From positions 1-64,000 of the forward strand of contig JANBPK010000819.1 of the NCBI GenBank assembly GCA_027579435.1: a stretch of DNA of 64,000 nucleotides, given 5' to 3'. A program made the position numbers and the translations under genes. Positions 11,605-22,017 of the stretch are shown here, in pieces. The notes below the pieces were generated by a model that saw nothing but the letters and a program-made list of their open reading frames with translations, ran no database searches and was not told the DNA's origin. The stretch is from Candolleomyces eurysporus. Lineage: Eukaryota > Basidiomycota > Agaricomycetes > Agaricales > Psathyrellaceae. Position 1 is the first letter of the stretch, and each line of letters begins with the position of its first letter.

Positions 11605-12691
11605 CTATAACTCTAAAGGGTATGTCTGTGGTGACGGTCTGCCAATTGAGGAAGGAGCACTGTAGCACCTCCCTTTCTTCTCCTTCGGGCTTTCGGCTTG
11701 CTTGTATGGATCAAAGTACAAAGGCTCAGAATCAGGGAGGAAAAAGGTCCCTCCGTTGCCACTTCGACTCGCAACCAGCTGGCTGTAGCACTCCGACAAT
11801 TTGTCCTTCAGCTCGGCTATCTTCTGTTCCTTCTGGGCGATGACCTCTCGCATCGACACGCCCGGCGTGTTCTCCCGACTTGAATGCAGAAACATCTCTG
11901 TGAACGGAGAAACCAGCGAAGAGGGGGGTTCAAAGTTCGATTGGCCTCCTTCCATGAACCATGAAGGGATGTCTTCTAGGCCCTGAAGTTTCGACACTGC
12001 GGGGTCTTCGCTTTCAAGTTGGGGCTCCTCCGGAACGTCCACCGCTTCCAACTTCGCTCCCCTATTCTGCGGCCCCGCTGTGGTTGCCTCGTGTTTAGCC
12101 GCCTTTTCCTGAGCGAGGGCAAATGGCGTCCCATATTCTCTTCTTGCTTCTGATGGAGACATGGACATATCCTTTACGCCCCGAGCCTCTGCTAGCGCTA
12201 CTAGAGCCCCTGCCAAGGCTACCAGAGTTTCTTCCCGTTTGCACTGAAGGTTTCGCATCAGGTCAACGTTTTGGGCTCGAGTAATCGCATGTTCCCGGCG
12301 TTCAGTTAGAAGCTCTTCCAACGTCGTTGCAAGCTGCCGCTTCAAATTGGCCATCTCGCTAGCATCCTCGATCGTGACCTTTCCCTCTCGCGGAATCGGC
12401 GCCCTGTCAGCTCGCCCGTCGCAGCCTGGTTCTCTGCGACCCCCATCGACTTTTGGGAGATCGCTCCGTGATTGTGCGGGTGCATGTTGGACCTTGGAAG
12501 TATTTTGCTTTGAGTCATTGCCCGGTACCCCGTAAACTTCTTTCACGAGTAAAGCAAATGCCGCGACAAGAAACTTGAGCAGTAAACGTCCGATCTCGGC
12601 CAACACTGCGTTCGCATTACATCGGATGCTCAGCAACCAACATTTATTGAGGAAAACCTTCTGACTTACCTGACGAGTTCTGAGGGGACAT
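11605..12691 (-). CDS. Coiled-coil array copy B (type 2)
   Basis: Exon 1 (12670-12691) encodes MSPQNSS. A 64-bp intron (12606-12669) follows, and exon 2 runs 12605-11605; together 340 residues with no frame break. The ORF is also open upstream of the true ATG and through the intron, which hides the splice. Residues about 8-32 are a membrane anchor (LLLKFLVAAFALLVKEV). Next comes a polar linker, a coiled coil (MANLKRQLATTLEELLTERR; EARREYGTPFALAQEKAA), an acidic segment with an IPSWFMEGGQ block, and the family signature IAELKDKLSECYSQLVASRS. The tail has a YSAPSS motif. Copy D is the closest relative: same exon structure, same blocks, about the same length. Predicted membrane-tethered scaffold; function unknown. 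Confidence 0.8.
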
Positions 12692-12773
12692 CGGGCTCGT
12701 AAATAATGTGGCGACTCGGAGGGGGAGTGCGGCTGAGGAAGGCTGGCACACACTATCGCATTGTAACCCTTGA

Positions 12774-12806
12774 CCATCTAATGTTGTTAACTGCAATGAC
12801 GTTGAC
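12774..12806 (-). promoter_or_regulatory. Conserved block upstream of copy B with a TGACGT core
   Basis: The block contains ccatctaatgtt (12774-12785) and tgcaatgacgttgac (12792-12806), about 85-115 bp upstream of the copy B ATG. The same two elements in the same order lie upstream of copy D (16066-16096). The TGACGT core matches the CRE/ATF half-site. Either a conserved promoter or simply recent duplication would explain it. Confidence 0.45.
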
Positions 12807-13111
12807 AGTTCTCCAGTTTTAGTCTTCTGACAGGCACATGTCATCGCAACGCCGAGACCCCCAGCCAACCACGTTCCAACATAGCCAACACTCCAGACAT
12901 TTCACGGTGCTCAGCCCGAAATAAAGCTTGTGTACCATGTGTCACCTGCTCATTCACAGCAGGGATTGGAAGGGCCGAGAGAATTCCGGATGTCAAAATC
13001 ATGATGGTTGTGAACTCAAATATTATCACTATCTACCTAGTTTCTACATCCAGCTCTACTACCCGGCGAGTAAACTATTAATAAGAAAGAGAACATTTAC
13101 GGATGTTATTT

Positions 13112-14420
13112 TCAATAGTATCCGCGCCGGAAAAAATCTGGGGGACTACTCAGTGCGCTATTGAAACTTCGTGACCTTGAATGCACGTCCTCGTGGTCCC
13201 CTGCACTCTCACCGACAACTATCGACGGTAGTGATAGCGAAAATGGTCCCGCCAAATTCCCTGCCTGACTGGCAACGAGCTGCCCATAGCATTCGGACAG
13301 CTTGTCGCTCAGCTCCGCGATCCTGCGGTCCTTCTCCGCGATAATCCCTTGCATAGAAAGTGTAGAAAAGGTTGCATCCGTCCGTGGGATGCACATGCGT
13401 GGCTGGTGAGGTTGTGATAGCGATTGAATATATAGATCCTTCCAATCGCCCGCTGCGGCAGTCTTTTCGGCAAGGCTTAGCTTGAGTTGGGCGATAGTCA
13501 CCTCGTCTCGAGCGGCGTCCTCGGTCAAAGACTTGCGAAGACTTGCCAGATTTTCACACTCCTCAGACAACGACGAGATGTGATGCCGCATAGAGTCGAT
13601 ATCGGAAGTTTGTTCTGTGACCTTGGCATTCAACTGGGCAATGGTTGCGTCGTTTTCGGTAAGCATTTGTTTCTGACTTTTGACGGTCTCAGAGAGGGCG
13701 TCGATGTGCCTATCCTGCGTCTTCAGAATATCGGTAAGCTGGAGTAAGGCTGCTTCTTGGAACGCGATCATATTTTGCATGGAAGTAGCGTCGGTTCGCC
13801 ATTCCTCGTTCTTCTTCATAAACGAAGCAATTCGAGCATCTTTGGAGGCACCCTCTGCCTCGAGATTTGCCAACCGCCCCGTGAGCTCGACAACTGTTGC
13901 TTCGTCCTTGGCCGCTTTTTTTTGCATCGCCGAACAGAGAGCTTGGAACTCTCTCCTGGCTTCGGTGAGTGAGGTGATGTGGAGGTCCTTGGCGGTGGCT
14001 TCAGCTCGTGCAATCGAAAGGTCTTGTCGGTGCTGGGTAAGGGCTTCGGTCGCTTTAGCGAAACTGTCTCGCAACTCGAATATCGTACGGTCGTTCGTCG
14101 AGTCTTCACTTTGCACTGAGGCATCTGCCATCGTCTTGAACGCCTTTCCCTGTTCTGCTGAACCAGTCCACCCAGAACCAGGACCTGAGCACCTGGCTTC
14201 GGTGCCCTCCACTGACCAGCTCTTTCTGTACTTTTCATTCTCTCTTGATCGAGTGTTTATCAGCAACTTGAAGGCTACGGGAATTAGCAGCAAACACCCA
14301 AGGAGTAGTGGAGCTGGGATATTGATAAAAACTGAGCATGGCGGAGACCTTTATCAATGGATTGAATATAGACATCCGAGCAACGATCGACATACGAGAA
14401 GGAGTGGTTTGAATAGGCAT
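13112..14420 (-). CDS. Coiled-coil array copy C (type 1)
   Basis: Exon 1 (14396-14420) encodes MPIQTTPS. The intron is 14332-14395 (64 bp, phase 1), and exon 2 runs 14331-13112; total 414 residues with an intact frame. The anchor is INIPAPLLLGCLLLIPVAFK. A polar linker with VQSEDSTNDRTIFELRDSF leads into about 230 residues of coiled coil, including LHITSLTEARREFQALCSAM, the block VVELTGRLANLEAEGASKDA, and QLKLSLAEKTAAAGDWKDLY. The family signature IAELSDKLSECYGQLVASQA is followed by a Ser-rich tail ending near SSPPDFFRRGYY. No catalytic motif is visible. The short exon 1 plus anchor suggests a signal-anchored protein with the coiled coil on one side of a membrane. Confidence 0.82.
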
Positions 14421-14487
14421 CCCAAGATACCAGTCGGAATGCAGATTAGCATCAAGTCGGGAGGCTACCGAGGGCACGCACACGGGC

Positions 14488-14501
14488 TTTATCATCGTTC
14501 A
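14488..14501 (-). promoter_or_regulatory. 14-bp element shared by copies C and E
   Basis: The sequence tttatcatcgttca (read as TGAACGATGATAAA in the gene direction) lies about 70-80 bp upstream of the copy C start codon. It is identical to 17789-17802, at a similar distance upstream of copy E. The flanks are less similar, so it may be a TATA-like core promoter with a conserved neighbour. Confidence 0.45.
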
Positions 14502-14890
14502 GCAGCAGTGTAGCCTGTGTAGGTAGGGTGGCTGCGCCAGGTTCCAATCAGAACGGCGCATTTCAACCGTACTGAATCCGTGGCGGTTGAGATCACTGAA
14601 CAGCAATAATTGAACAGCAATACGACGACCAGGGATGTTTGGTCTTTGGATCAAACAAATACAAACTTTATCTTTACGTAACGCGTCGCGACCTATGCCA
14701 TTTTCCGAGCGGATGCGTTGAGCGACAATGTAACAGGTCGGTTCTTATGTTTCAATATGTCCCTTTTCCGTTGCTTTTCAACCAGGACAACTTTGTGCGA
14801 TTCGCCCTTTATGCCACAATTTTGGATTGGGTGTTGGAGCGAAAAGGGGATGATGACTATTGTTTTATCCAATGTCGGGCACCAGCAGAT

Positions 14891-15988
14891 CTACAGCGCG
14901 AAAGTGCATACTGGTAACGGTCTTGTTGGATATGGGGCACTGTGATGCTTTGCCTTCTTCGCTGTCTCTCCATACGGATCGAGATCAAATGGGTCCGAGT
15001 TGAGGAAAGGGGGAAAACCGGTCTCTCCGCTGCCGTCACGGCTAGCAACTAGCAGGGCGTAGCACTCGGACAGTTTATCTTTCAGGTCAGCTATCTTGTG
15101 CTCCTTCTGGGCGATGACCTGCTTCATCGAAAGGCTCGATGTATCTCCCTGAGGGTGCAGGAAGGGGTTACGGGCTATCTCATATGGCGCCGGCTCTGCG
15201 AACAGGGAACTTGAAGATGGCACAGTTGGGACTGGCCACTTTTTATCGTGTTTCTGGGGATCGAGGCTCGGTTGACTTCCATCCATGAACCATGGTGTGA
15301 TGTCTTCTAAGGCTTCGAGAGGGGCTTCGCTCTCAAGTTTCGAATTCTCCAAAGTGGCTTCCAACTTCGCCACTTTGTTCTGCAGCTCCACAATGGTTCC
15401 CTCGTCCTTAGCCGCCTTTTCCTGCATGATAGAAAATAGCGCCTGGTATTCTCTTCTTGCTTCCGACAGAGACGACATGCACATATCCTTTGCGCATCGA
15501 GCCTCTGCCTGAGCTACCAGAGCTTCTTCTCGTTTGGACTGAAGCTCGTTCAAGAGGTCGGCGTTTTGGGCTCGAGTTATGGCATGTTCCCGTCGTTCTC
15601 TTTGAAACTCTTCCGACATCGTTTCGAGTTGTTGCTTCAAATTGGCCATCTCGGAAGTGTTCTCGAACGCGGCCTCGGTATGTCGTTGAATGGGCACCCG
15701 GTCACCTTGCTCATTGCAGCCTGGTTCTTTGCCATTCCCATCGATTTTAGGGAGTTCGCTTCTTGATTGCGCGGGCGCATTTTTGACTTTGAAGGTACTT
15801 TGCTTTGCGGCAATTTTTGGTGACCGGTTAGCTTCTTTCACAAGTGAAGCTATCACCGCGACAAGGAACTCGAGCAATAAACGTCCGGTGTCAACTAACA
15901 CTGTGTTTGCATTACATCGGATACTCAGCGACCAACATTCTTCGAAGAATGCCTTCCAACACTTACCAGTGGAGTTCTGAGGGGACAT
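14891..15988 (-). CDS. Coiled-coil array copy D (type 2)
   Basis: Exon 1 (15967-15988) encodes MSPQNST. The intron is 15901-15966 (66 bp) and itself has no stop, so the raw ORF reads through it. Exon 2 runs 15900-14891; total 343 residues. The anchor (RLLLEFLVAVIASLVKEA) is followed by a linker and a coiled coil (MANLKQQLETMSEEFQRERR; LSEARREYQALFSIMQEKAA; VELQNKVAKLEATLENSKL). An acidic ITPWFMDGSQ block and the signature IADLKDKLSECYALLVASRD follow. The tail ends HHSAPYPTRPLPVCTFAL. It matches copy B through its whole length, including the blocks in the tail, so B and D are duplicates. Confidence 0.82.
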   Translation of the reverse strand: MSPQNSTGKCWKAFFEECWSLSIRCNANTVLVDTGRLLLEFLVAVIASLVKEANRSPKIAAKQSTFKVKNAPAQSRSELPKIDGNGKEPGCNEQGDRVPIQRHTEAAFENTSEMANLKQQLETMSEEFQRERREHAITRAQNADLLNELQSKREEALVAQAEARCAKDMCMSSLSEARREYQALFSIMQEKAAKDEGTIVELQNKVAKLEATLENSKLESEAPLEALEDITPWFMDGSQPSLDPQKHDKKWPVPTVPSSSSLFAEPAPYEIARNPFLHPQGDTSSLSMKQVIAQKEHKIADLKDKLSECYALLVASRDGSGETGFPPFLNSDPFDLDPYGETAKKAKHHSAPYPTRPLPVCTFAL

Positions 15989-16065
15989 TGGGCTCGAGGA
16001 TAATGTGGTGAGTGGAAGTGGGGCTGAGGGGTATTATCAGTCGCTATCGCATTTTTAACCGTTCG

Positions 16066-16096
16066 CCATCTAATGTTTGATTGCAGTGACGTTGAC
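16066..16096 (-). promoter_or_regulatory. Conserved block upstream of copy D with a TGACGT core
   Basis: ccatctaatgtt (16066-16077) and tgcagtgacgttgac (16082-16096) repeat, in order and spacing, the elements upstream of copy B at 12774-12806. The wider spacer (to about 16330) also shares short blocks with the B/C spacer, such as cactatcgcat/gctatcgcat and an AT-rich atattattactatct segment. Confidence 0.45.
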
Positions 16097-16416
16097 GATT
16101 CGTTCTTCAGTGGTGTCTTTTGACGGGCACAGGCTGTGGCCAGCTAACCCCGTGCCGACACCGCCTTAGCACAGCACTCCAAATATTTCATGGCCCTGAA
16201 ATATACGACGCCTACTGATATATAGCAGAGATTGGGAGAACAGGGAGGCTGCTGGGTATCAAGATGGGTGTGACCCACAATTTCTCGAATATTATTACTA
16301 TCTGCCATCCACCAAGTTTCCGAAACCTACTATGTTGTCCGTACTTGGCTATATGCTAAGTCTGTGATGTGACCACGGCGGTCCGAAACCTGGAACAAGA
16401 TTACGCTGGCAAAGGA

Positions 16417-17717
16417 CTACGAAGTTGGTACGCTACTGAACATGGGCCAACTCCTGTGCCCATACTCTGAGCCGAGGCCTGAAAAGGTTTTTGACCTCGA
16501 TAAATCCGCGCCATTGTTTTCAGCATAACCTCCCGAACTCCCACTGACAAATACAGTTGGAGGTAAGGGAAAGCGTCCGACCAAAGTGTCCGTTTGACTG
16601 GCTACAAGCTGTCCGTAGCACTCAGACAGTTTGTCGTTGAGCTCTGCGATCCTGCGGTCCTTCTCCTCCATGATTCCTTGAATAGACAGCGCAGATAAGG
16701 ACACATCCGTGCGCATGCGAGGCTGGTGAGGTTGAGATAGCGACTGAATATATAGGTCCTTCCAATCGCCGGCTTCGGCAGTCGTTTCAACGAGTTTGAG
16801 CTTGAGCTGGACAATCGTTTCCTCATCCCGAAAGGCGACTTCGGTGGACCGCTTGCAAAGATTGTTAAGTTTCTCGCATTCCTCGGAAAACGATGATATA
16901 CGATGCCTCATGGAGTCGTTTTCGGAGGATTGTTCCGTAAGCTTGGTGTTTAAACTGGTAACGATTGTGTCATTTTCAGCAAGCAACTTCTTCTGACTTT
17001 TGACGGTCTCGGAAAGAGTGTCGTTGTGCTTGTTCTGCGTCTTCAATATATCGCCGAGCTGGAGTAAGACCGCTTCTTGAAACGCTATCATATTCTGCAT
17101 GGAAGTGGTGTCAGTTCGCCATTCCTCGTTCTTCTTCATCAACGAAGCGATTCGAGCATCTTTGGAAGCACCCTCTGCCTCGAGATTTGCCAGCCGCCCC
17201 GTGAGCTCGACAACTGTTGCTTCGTCCTTGGCCCCTTTTTCTTGCATCGCCGAACAGAGAGTTTGGAACTCCCTCCTGGCTTCTGTAAGCGAGGCGATGT
17301 GGAGGTCCTTGGCGGTGGCTTCAACTCGTGCAGTCGAAAGCTCTTGTTGGTTTAGAGAGAGAGCTTCGGTTGCTTTAGCAAGGTTGTCCCGCAATTCGAC
17401 TATTATCTGCTCATCTGCCGATTGTTCGGTTTGCACCGAGGCGTCCGCCGTCGTCTTAGATGCCTTCCGCTGTGTTGCTAAGCCAGTAGAGCCGCAAACA
17501 GGCTCCGAGTTTGAGTCCACTGACCGGTTACTTGTGGACTTTCGCGCCTCCCATGGTCGGGGGTTGGCCAGAAAGGCCAAATTGATGAACACCAGCAACA
17601 TCACGAGTAGAGGGGCCGGAATGTTGATGATAACTGCATGCCGGAAACGCTAATCAACGAAAAGGATACAAGGAGACAATGAATCGACCTACCGGAAGCG
17701 GCAGCTTGAATAGGCAT
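16417..17717 (-). CDS. Coiled-coil array copy E (type 1)
   Basis: Exon 1 (17693-17717) encodes MPIQAAAS. The intron is 17634-17692 (59 bp, phase 1), and exon 2 runs 17633-16417; 413 residues, frame intact. The anchor is INIPAPLLVMLLVFINLAFL. The coiled coil carries the same blocks as copy C, nearly identical over LEAEGASKDARIASLMKKNE and GDWKDLYIQSLSQPHQPRM. The signature IAELNDKLSECYGQLVASQT is followed by a Ser/Gly-rich tail containing SKTFSGLGSEYGH. C and E differ mostly in the linker and tail, so the coiled coil is the constrained part. Function unknown. Confidence 0.82.
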
Positions 17718-17788
17718 TCTACAAAGATCCCAATCGGATTGAAGAGGGCGTGGAGTATCGAGTGTCGGGCACAAAGCACATATAAGGT

Positions 17789-17802
17789 TTTATCATCGTT
17801 CA
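17789..17802 (-). promoter_or_regulatory. 14-bp element shared by copies E and C
   Basis: Identical tttatcatcgttca, about 75-85 bp upstream of the copy E ATG. See 14488-14501 upstream of copy C. Confidence 0.45.
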
Positions 17803-18093
17803 AGAAGAGAGTGGTTCTGAGCCCGTCAATCCCGAGATATGGACTGTCCCACAGCAAACTGCACTGCTTCGCACCGGATCATGGCTGGCCTGTTCGGCAT
17901 TGGCGCCTACTCGGCGCTCGACAACTTCAACGAATAAAACAAATCGAATCTGCACAATCGCATCCTCGGTCCCTATTGGGGGCATAGAGATTCATTTGGT
18001 CGCGATGGTACGTTCAAGTCGACTATTCATAAAAAGTGAGTAATAATGTACAGATTCATACGATTCGTCTATTCAACCCAAAATAGTTTGTAT

Positions 18094-20353
18094 TTACCTA
18101 TCTGACCGATAGCGTGTTCGAAAAGGACCATGAATAGAGCTAGGAGCCGGCGCGCTTTTATGGCTGTTAGATCCTGTATCCTCATTACAGTCTCCTTCGC
18201 TCTCACCGGTAGCTGTTGTCGGTGGTCGCGAAAAGGGTACCACGAAATTACCTGCCTGGCTGGCTAACAGCTGCCCGTAACATTCAGAGAATCTGTCATT
18301 TAGCTCTGCGAATCTTCGATCCTTCTCCGCAATAATTCCTTGTATAGAAAGGTCGGACGCAGGTACACCCATCCCCATACGTCCGTGTGGCCGTTGAGGC
18401 TGGGATAGTGATTGAATATACAGGTCCTTCCAACCTTCCATTGCGGCAGTCTTCTCGGCAAGGTTGAGTTTGAGTTGGGCGATGATTTCCTCATTGAGAG
18501 CGGCGGCCTGGGTCAACGAATTACGGGTGCTTGTGAGGCTCTCGCATTCCTGGGATAGCAATGAGATGCGATCTCCCATAGTGTCGTTTATAGAGGTTTT
18601 TTCTTGAAGTTTGGTGTTCAACTGGTCGATCATTGTGTAGCTTTCAGCAAGCAGTTTTTTTCTGGTTTTCGACGGTCTCGGAGAGGGTGTCGCTGTGCTT
18701 GTTCTGGGTCTTCAGCATCTCAGTGAGCTGGAGTACGGTTGTTTCTTGAACGGCGACCCTCTCTTCCAGAGAAGTGGCGTTTGCGTTCCATTCTTCACCC
18801 TTCTTTGTCAATGAGATGATTTGAGCATCTTTGGAAACTCCTTCTTCCTCAAGTCTCTCGAGCCGCCCCATCAAATCGGCAACCGTTTCTCCGCCCTCGC
18901 CCTCTGTGGTGAGATTCTCCAACCGGCCTGTGAGCTCAACGATGGTTGCTTCGTCCTTGGCCGCTTTCTCTTGCATGGCCGAACAGAGAGCTTGGAGGTC
19001 CCTCTCAGCGTCGCTGAGTGAAATGATATGGAGGTCCTTGGCTTTGGCTTCATATCGTGCCAATGAAAGCTCTTGTCGGTGCTTGGAAATGTTTAAAGTC
19101 GCTTGTTGGAGCATGCGCCTCAATTCGACGATTGTACCCTCATTTGTTGGATCTTCAATTTGCACCAAGGGATCGTCCGTTGTCTCCAACGTTTGCTCCT
19201 GCGTCGCTGAGCCAGTAGAAAAGGAGCTAGGACCCAAGNCCCCCGTCTCCTGCGCCATCTTGAGCAGGCGGGATACTTCTGGACCTTTCATCTTCTCCTG
19301 ATCGAGAGTTCGCCAGAAAGGCCAGGTGAGCTACCAGCAATAACGCAAAGAGTAGGGGAGATGGAACGTTCATGAAAACTAGGCGTCCCAGAGNAACTTG
19401 TTCAATAAAAACGACTAAAAAAGGCAGCAAAAAAAATTCACCTTGCAAAGGGATGTTCCAACAATGCCTGTCCCTTAAATGCCGAGGGCCCAGAGGAATT
19501 ATCGGAACAGCGCTGGTCACGTCAACCTTGAATCCTCTATTGACATACTTTTGCACCCATGCTTGAGGCCAGTTCTCGATGATACTGTCCCGAGAGCATA
19601 CGATAAAAACTCGATCCAAGAAAGTTGCCTTCGGAAACACCGATATGGCCTCCCTATATGTGATGATGTTCATGACTCCTGCTGGTATTTTAAAGGTCAG
19701 CGAACGCTGCGGATAAGGTGAACATATGAAGGGATGAACATACTAGAGTGATAAGTATGAACTATATGCTCCACTGGGTCCTGGGCGACCACTACGACCT
19801 GAACTTTTAGGTTATAAAGAATACTTCGATGGTAACCGTATATCTTCCTCCCAAAGTCGAAAATCTTGATGATCCCATGCTTTCCACCTCCGCTATGAAA
19901 TGCACGCGTGGATGTTATTCCGAACGCTTCATCGACCACTGTGTATTCGTCAGTCCTACTATATGGACCACCCCTTCCGAGTCTGGAGTATCCTTCGCAA
20001 ACAAGGTTGAGAAGGATGGGCAAAACGCCTCCGACTCTGACGACAACATCCAAGTCGGACCCAGGATTTGGGGGTTGACGATCAAAAAACCTGAGCACCT
20101 GCGACCCCGAAATCACTCCATTTGACTTTAACAGTTCAGCGCGAAATCGGTCCACGTTACTGAACCACAAGGATAAGAATTTAGAGACGTTCCACGCACG
20201 TTTTTCGTATGCCACCACTATCTGCCTGATCAAGCTCGACGTGCTTGAGAGTTTAGTGAGTTCTAAGGGCGTGAAGTGACCGAAAAACGTGTTCAAGACT
20301 GTTTCGTCACACTTGAAAAAGAAAGAGAGGAGAACATTGGGAAGTGGACGCAT
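18094..20353 (-). CDS. Nucleotidyltransferase-like / coiled-coil fusion (array copy F)
   Basis: Exon 1 (20353-19744) encodes MRPLPNVLLSFFF and an NTase-superfamily signature GSQVLRFFDRQPPNPGSDLD (Gly-Ser, then Asp-x-Asp). Intron 19682-19743 (62 bp) leads to exon 2 (19681-19442), ending GPRHLRDRHCWNIPLQ. Intron 19379-19441 (phase 1) joins this in frame to the copy F exon, which opens with the family anchor (MNVPSPLLFALLLVAHLAFL) and continues through the type-1 coiled coil to the signature FAELNDRFSECYGQLLASQA. Two extra bases must be ignored: N at 19239, and one T in the run of seven at 18655-18661. The total is then 710 residues. The usual MPIQ first exon of the family is absent here. The paralogue at 34392 has an intron at the same place after its own WTIPRSPQ. 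Alternatives are two separate genes, or a non-functional junction. Confidence 0.6.
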
Positions 20354-20605
20354 AACTGCTCGCGATGCGTGGTGATCGGAACGTGAACGAAGCTTATGAC
20401 ACATCGTGTTCAAATTATTAGGTAAGTGATAACATCGGATAACCTCGGATAAGTTCGGTGAGTTGCACAAATCTGTAATATTTATAGGGAGAAGAACGGG
20501 TTAACCCCAGGAAGTTCGCTTTCAGCGAGACTAACCTCGCGAAAGCTGTCCATGGTATTCTCGGAAGATAATATGCATAATTAAAATATATTATGAAGGC
20601 AGGGC

Positions 20606-20613
20606 TATAAAAG
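20606..20613 (+). promoter_or_regulatory. TATA box of the gene at 20653
   Basis: tataaaag, about 40 bp before the start codon, in the 300-bp divergent region shared with the nucleotidyltransferase-like gene. Confidence 0.55.
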
Positions 20614-20652
20614 AAGCGAAAAATAGGACAGATGGTGCTTTACCACTGAAAG

Positions 20653-22017
20653 ATGTCTTACCTCTCAACCCTCGAACATTGGTGTAAAAATTGTCTCTCC
20701 AGTGACGAGACTCCATTATTACATGTATCAGAAAGAATAGGCACGAGCTCTAACCGCTATTCCCTTCAACGTTCAGGCGAATTCAGAAGCTTGTGGCAGG
20801 TGAATATTCTCTTGCGTTTTTTCCTTCTTAATTTCATTCTTACCTTTGTTCAGCTCTGGGACATGGATTCAGATTCAGCAGTCGTTGCGACGCATGCGTT
20901 CGTCATAGACTTCGCCTCAGATCTTAGGACAGGCAACTTCGTCCCGGAAGGTGAGAAACCTCCTAACGACATGCTCGACTACCAATGGTGCGCTTTCATT
21001 CTTATTATAATACCTCTTACAGCGCTGAATATGACTTTACAGCAAAAGAGAACCCGGTTTGCAGGCCCAGGTCTCCTTAGCTTTCGACACAAGGGAAGAT
21101 AAATCCGTTTACAGATGCCTAAAGGTACGTTCATGCATTTGGAATCCTATACTGATCAAGAAATCATCCTGACAGCGTCCACAGACCATAGAGGACTGGC
21201 TTTCCAACGTATCGGATTTCAATACTCTAAAGAAGCCCAGGTCAACCTGGATGTCACCGGAGAAAGAAAACGAAGCCAATCACCACCGATATATTGTCAG
21301 CTCGTCGCTGTTTCAGAAACGCACAACCTTTAATTGTCCCGACGGGAAGTACTCCGTGAACTACGAAGTACACCCGTGGATAGAGAGAAACTGCGTCCCT
21401 CACAACAGATCCTGGATTCCCAACCCATCCTTGGTTTCAGTTCTAGACGGCCTGACAGGGACCCTTATCGATATTCGCGACGCGTCAGACTCTGAACTCG
21501 AGCAAGGCGATATCGTTAAGATTAAATTCAAGGTTACTTTTTCTGTCAGTAGACTGAACTGGCTGACTACTCTGGTCCCTCTCCAGGTGGTTCGCGTCGG
21601 ACGCGTAGACTCCTCTGGCCCTCAAAACCCCGTTCACAGTGGAGACCACGTGGGGGTAATACTGCTCAAACCAGGCTCAAAGCTGGCGCTCTTATCAGGT
21701 ATGTGCTTTCTTCCAATATTTCGTCTGAATTATATATATCTGACATACATTCCTCCTTCCATTTAATTTCAGATAAAGACCAATCTGTGAGTATGAAAGA
21801 GGAGAGGACGGAAGGTGGCAGTCCAGACTGGGGCTCCATTAAAGAAGAAGAGGAAGATTTTGCCGACCAGACGACTGGACAACCTCCGGATAGCGACCTC
21901 TCCGAAGGCGACGACATAGTGAAAGTGCATACTGCGTCCAAGGCAGATTCTAAGGGAAAGAGAAAGGCCAACGACGAAGGCGACAGGAAAAAGCGGATCG
22001 TTAAGGCGAGGAAATGA
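20653..22017 (+). CDS. Orphan spliced gene with acidic/basic C-terminus
   Basis: Seven exons are inferred: 20653-20799, 20854-20950, 21043-21070, 21115-21124 (a 10-nt micro-exon), 21176-21532, 21587-21698, 21773-22017. They join without a frame break into 331 residues. The middle reads RPQTIEDWLSNVSDF, then RSTWMSPEKENEANHHRYIV and PDGKYSVNYEVHPWIERN, a segment rich in aromatic and Cys/His residues that looks folded. A beta-rich part follows (LEQGDIVKIKFKVVRVGRVD). The C-terminus is acidic (KEEEEDFADQ) and then basic (KRKANDEGDRKKRIVKARK), probably a nuclear localisation signal. I recall similar mushroom proteins only as hypothetical. It is divergent from the nucleotidyltransferase-like fusion gene. 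Confidence 0.65.

Larger units (their letters stand above)
9479..19378 (-). repeat. Tandem array of membrane-anchored coiled-coil genes
   Basis: Seven homologous units lie head-to-tail on the minus strand: copy A (9479-10671), relic A' (11174-11470), B (11605-12691), C (13112-14420), D (14891-15988), E (16417-17717) and F (exon 18094-19378, part of the fusion gene). All end in a signature like KIAEL-DKL-ECY-QLVAS. Type 1 (C, E, F) has a GDWKDLYIQSLSQP-like block; type 2 (A', B, D) lacks it and has QKE-KIA-LKDKLSECY. Types alternate A'-B | C | D | E | F, and the spacer upstream of B resembles the spacer upstream of D. This indicates repeated duplication of a two-gene block. The family is not one I can name. 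Confidence 0.85.

Noticed and set aside
13680..14513. 277-residue plus-strand ORF opposite copy C
   Set aside because: Shadow of the minus-strand coiled coil; a similar shadow (17099-17653) lies opposite copy E, following the coding sequence rather than independent constraint.
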